Shown piece by piece: positions 60,429 through 64,000 of a stretch of DNA of 64,000 nucleotides. Both the position numbers and the translations under genes were made by a program. The stretch is from positions 744,001 through 808,000 of the forward strand of contig JAQFVV010000257.1 in the NCBI GenBank assembly GCA_028023455.1, read 5' to 3'. The first letter of the stretch is position 1. Each line of letters starts with the position of its first letter. Under the pieces are notes generated by a model that was given only the letters and a program-made list of their open reading frames with translations, was not told where the DNA came from and did no database searches. Source of the DNA: Epiperipatus broadwayi (lineage: Eukaryota > Onychophora > Udeonychophora > Euonychophora > Peripatidae).

Positions 60429-63075
60429 TTTTGTTAAGCTGATGTGGTAGTAATTGTTTAGTTAGTGCTTGGTCAGACAATATTTAATCCATTTCTGAAA
60501 ACTTAGATTATGAGATTTGTCTTTTTTTTTTTAAATAAAAAAAGTTTTTTATTCATATTGGGCGTTTAAAAGTATGATATTTGTAGCAATATCTTATATA
60601 ATAATTTTTAAATGATTTATAAATTACATTTAATAATGTTTTTTTATTTTGAAATTTATTGGAAATAAAGATAAGGTGAATAAATATAATGAAACTTATG
60701 ATATACACCAGAAGGAAGTGTAAAAATGGATAAAATCTGATTAAACATCAATAGTTATTGAAAGCAGTCATTAATGAATGAAGTAATTTTTTAAGAAACA
60801 TAAAAACAATTTTTTTGATTTTAAAATTTGATAGAAATTGTTATAAATGTAAAATTATTTATTAATAATGTGAGACATATCATATATATCTTACTCTATT
60901 AATTCAACAAATATTTCCCCTGAATATTGGTCCATTCTGAAACACTATTTGACCTTTATCATAATAAAATTTTGGAATTATTTTAAAGAATTCTGTATGT
61001 TAGGAGAAAAATTAGAATTTTGTACAAGATTGTCATTACTATACAGAAAAGAATCAGAATTAAAATCAATTCTTTTTTTATGTTGCACTTCAAGTATACA
61101 ATAGTCAATAATATATTTAAAAATAGATATATACAAGCAACAAAGATTACAAATTATAAAATTATGATAGAAAAGCCTTTTTCAGCAAATTATGTTTTTT
61201 GCCCTTTTCAATATGTCCCCAGAATACCATGATTTAAAGTACATACAGTGACATCTATATCAGTACATGAGAGAAGACAGATAAACAAATAGATATCTGA
61301 CATGATCTATTACATGATATTTTTTTTTTCAATTCTACTACAAAATTACCCTGTTATATATATCCACATATATTAATTAATTAACTATCCATTCTTTATC
61401 CATTAACCACTTATTATTCAACTTAATGGATGTTTTGTATATTTTCATACAGTTGTTTTTATTATACATGATATAGTTTGTTTCATATATTTTATGTCTA
61501 TTAACATTTTTAATAAAATCTAGAACATCAATACAATTTATTTTATGTCCATACTGCAAATAATGAACATAGGACACAGATCTATCATCTTTCCTAGCAA
61601 TAGCTTCATTGTGTTCTTTAGCTCTTTCTCCTAATTGCTTTGCCGTCTGGAATTATTGAAATATTTGATTCCAGAATTCACTATTATTGTTGTTATTATT
61701 ATTTGTAAAGTCATTTATCATTTTTATTTAGGTGTGATAATTATATTTCAGAACAAAATATAATTTTACTTATAATAAATTAGTCATTTTTTAAGATAGA
61801 TATTTGAGAAGAATTTTAGGATTTTTAAAATTATTTTTTGTAAGTAACCTTCTGAAATTATAATATTTTTTAAATGACTTTTAAATCTACTATACCCACT
61901 CACAAAATAAAACTATAATTTTTACTATATCACTAAATAAATTAAATCTATAGCTAGCTTTTGCCATGAATGTCATCCTCTAACAATTTACATTTTTAAA
62001 AAAAATTCTAACTGTTGTGCCCTTGACTTGAGGTTTCTATAATGCTACTCAGCTCATGATCTGGGTTTATAGGAGGCAATGGTCAGAGCATTTATCTATT
62101 GTGCTCATGATCTAGTATTACATCAAGATTAAACTTGGACATTTTTTTAAGCTTCAAAAATGTTTTTTCTTCAATAATTTTTCTAAATAATCAATGTATA
62201 TCACATCCATTTAACTATCTAACAATAATCAAATAGTTAGATATTTATTATCAAAGAGAAAGTAAACTTCTCAAAATAATTTGGCCATATGAGTGATGAT
62301 ATTCTGATTATTAATCAAACTTGAAGCAGTCATCTAAACAAAATACTATTTATAAAAATGTAGTTTACATTGCTATGTTATGTGTATTAGGGGTAGAATA
62401 CTACATATTTTTTTTTCTGCTAAAAGGGCCTGCATATATTTGAGAAACCATACAGAAATCAACAGTGTAGCTTATTAACTTACTTTTAAATTCACCTTTA
62501 CATTCCTAGAGATTGTTAGATGTATTTTAATGAATTTATAAGTAATTATTCTATGTGGTATACAATCATGTAATAAATGTATTTTTTCATTAGTTTTAAT
62601 ATTTTTTGGCTTATTTCCTGTTCAATTTTGATCACTTCTGATATTACAGTGTTGCTGCCATCATTTGCTTATTTGATAAATTTGTCATATTATAAAGTAA
62701 TGCAGATGTCAGTATGGACATACTTGATCTACAATGCCTTCATTACCTGTTAATTATTGATTAAAATCTATATGAAGAATTCTTTTCACATTATTACTGA
62801 GAAATGTTCTAAGATCATGAGATGATCGATTCTTAGTCTTAAAAGCATAAAATAATTTGTATACTTTTTGTAATGCTATATACATTAATTATTAAATAAT
62901 AAATTATGCATATAAAGTGTAATGAATTATATTTGCTATATGCAATATATAAAGCTTTTTTTATGTTTTGTATATGCCATTTGTTGTATGTATTAAGTAA
63001 GTACTTTTAAAATAAATATTTTCTTCACTATTTTTATCTTTTTGTTTTTAATATTTATTTACTTTATATTTTTAG
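58747..63075. other. Non-coding stretch, probably intron upstream of the ankyrin exon
   Basis: No further exon was recognised. The run before the exon ends in a T-rich polypyrimidine tract and TTTTTAG acceptor, so at least its last part is inferred to be intron. A CA/TA microsatellite palindrome at 60330-60434 is the only clear structure. Short frames such as 61020-61232 and 61377-61577 lack domains. Confidence 0.5.
60330..60434. repeat. (CA)n(TA)n microsatellite with 52-bp palindrome
   Basis: About fourteen CA units are followed by a TA tract. Then ACAAAAAGACTA (60383) and TAGTCTTTTTGT (to 60434) face each other across a TA run, forming a 52-bp perfect palindrome. Confidence 0.9.
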
Positions 63076-63239
63076 AAGGTATTATTCAAACCCTTTTAGA
63101 AAATGGAGCTAGTGCTGAAACTAAAAACAAACGAAAGCTGACACCTGTAGATTGCGCTCACAATGTTCACATCTCTAAAATGATGATTAAAGCAGTGCAA
63201 GAAGCATCAGAAAAAGAAGTTGGGTTTGTTCAACTCATG
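63076..63239 (+). CDS. Internal exon of an ankyrin-repeat protein
   Basis: This is the only convincing host coding sequence. A 3' splice site (T-rich tract then TTTTTAG, ending at 63075) precedes the exon and a consensus donor GTAAGA starts at 63240. The 164-bp exon enters with two bases of a split codon and ends on a codon boundary. It encodes GIIQTLLENGASAETKNKRK, TPVDCA..., then a helical SKMMIKAVQEASEKEVGFVQ ending LM. LLENGA and TP.DCA are the second helix/loop of one ankyrin repeat and the start of the next, which looks degenerate and terminal. Ankyrin repeats mediate protein binding; the specific protein was not recognised. Neighbouring exons are outside or unrecognised, so reading-through frame ends beyond the donor are not meaningful. 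Confidence 0.8.
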
Positions 63240-64000
63240 GTAAGACCTGTTTTAGATGATGTTCATCTAAAAATATTTTTGATCTAAATATTTATATATT
63301 GTACTCTTTCTTACTATAACGAGACCTACCAAATGGCTAACAGTGGAAACTTTCCAGCTAAACTCTAAATTACTACTACTCAAATCACAATCGAATTATT
63401 GAAACTACTTATTAATCAAGACAATACGACTAGCTCAGAATGCATTTTTATAATACATGTTTTTCCAGCTCCTGGCTAAAATGAAATATTTACAAGTTTG
63501 GAACAAATACTAATAAAAATGATAAAAGTTTGTTGATGATTATTATAGCCATTTCTTATCCAGAACTACTGCTTTTTCATATGAAAATGATTTTTTTTAA
63601 TGGCAATAGCTCTTCCCTTTGGACTCATAATGAAAATTGAAAATGAAATTTTATTTGCGTAACCAAACTTATCTTAATAAAAATCATAAAACTTCAGAGG
63701 TTCTTAATTTAATCATTTAATATTCAGAACCTCCATTTTTTATGACAGTAAATAGATAACAGATTAAATTAAGTAAGACTTATAGAATGTGATAAAGGTA
63801 TTTGACAATGTACCTAAAAGAGAAAGTTTCTGAAACATTTTGTACATGCTCATTCTATGTCACATGATAAACTTGTTATAACCTTTGCATTTGTTGAGAG
63901 TTTCACAACTTTTCTGTGGGAAATTTTTTTTGATGGCACTGTTAATCAGTTTTTAGGTTCATGGTTAAAGTTATTATATGTATGTATGCAGCAGAATATT
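63240..64000. other. Intron downstream of the ankyrin exon
   Basis: It begins with the donor GTAAGACC at 63240. No second exon was recognised before the window ends. Confidence 0.55.

Noticed and set aside
62040-62140. Possible tRNA-like SINE (TGGTCAGAGCA then weak B box)
   Set aside because: The B-box candidate is too degenerate and no second copy was seen in the window.
1-64000. CRISPR arrays, prokaryotic operons or phage-like systems
   Set aside because: No regularly spaced repeats with unique spacers and no long prokaryote-style coding; composition, splicing and transposons are those of an animal genome.

Overview
This is AT-rich metazoan nuclear DNA, most likely intergenic or intronic sequence from an invertebrate. 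The evidence is the absence of long host reading frames, a spliced ankyrin-repeat exon with consensus splice sites, and many decayed animal-type transposable elements: CR1-like and Jockey/I-like LINEs, Penelope-like elements, hAT, pogo and Tc1/mariner-type elements, and tRNA-derived SINEs. The species cannot be named from sequence alone. An AT-rich arthropod or similar invertebrate is a guess. No microbial system, CRISPR array or operon is present.

Layout. 1-10.4 kb: AT-rich filler with two hairpin repeats (2.4-2.7 kb), a Penelope fragment (4.0 kb) and one copy of an unclassified ~1.3 kb repeat (family 2, 8.3-9.6 kb). 10.46-11.87 kb: copy A of a second unclassified repeat (family 1). 11.87-16.45 kb: a near-complete, broken CR1-type LINE on the minus strand, with ORF1 (PHD-like finger plus SGNH esterase) and ORF2 (AP endonuclease, reverse transcriptase, C-terminal tail). 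17.25-22.85 kb: a LINE on the plus strand flanked by a perfect 17-bp target-site duplication. Its ORF1 contains a 19-base exact match to the Illumina adapter, an assembly artefact. 22.9-23.4 kb: a 261-bp tandem duplication, each unit with a tRNA-like segment. 24.4-27.6 kb: a hAT MITE, a decayed hAT transposase and family 2 copy B. 27.6-35 kb: mostly featureless, with two promoter-like clusters. 35-39 kb: a hAT C-terminal fragment, a short inverted-repeat element and a LINE RT tail. 39.9-44.4 kb: a 1.57-kb head-to-head Penelope palindrome, a SINE palindrome and a Penelope GIY-YIG endonuclease ORF. 44.4-50.9 kb: family 1 copy B, carrying a 126-bp-arm foldback and split by a ~4.55 kb insertion. 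52.2-53.5 kb: a Tc1/mariner-like element with TA duplication. 57.35-57.98 kb: a pogo-like element with a transposase remnant. 58.2-58.7 kb: a hAT MITE with a perfect 8-bp duplication. 63.08-63.24 kb: the only credible host exon, from an ankyrin-repeat protein.

There is no cooperating gene set. The window records successive, often nested transposon insertions, and inverted duplications are unusually frequent. Several frameshifts lie in homopolymers or TA runs and one ORF contains adapter sequence, so some breaks may be assembly errors rather than biology.
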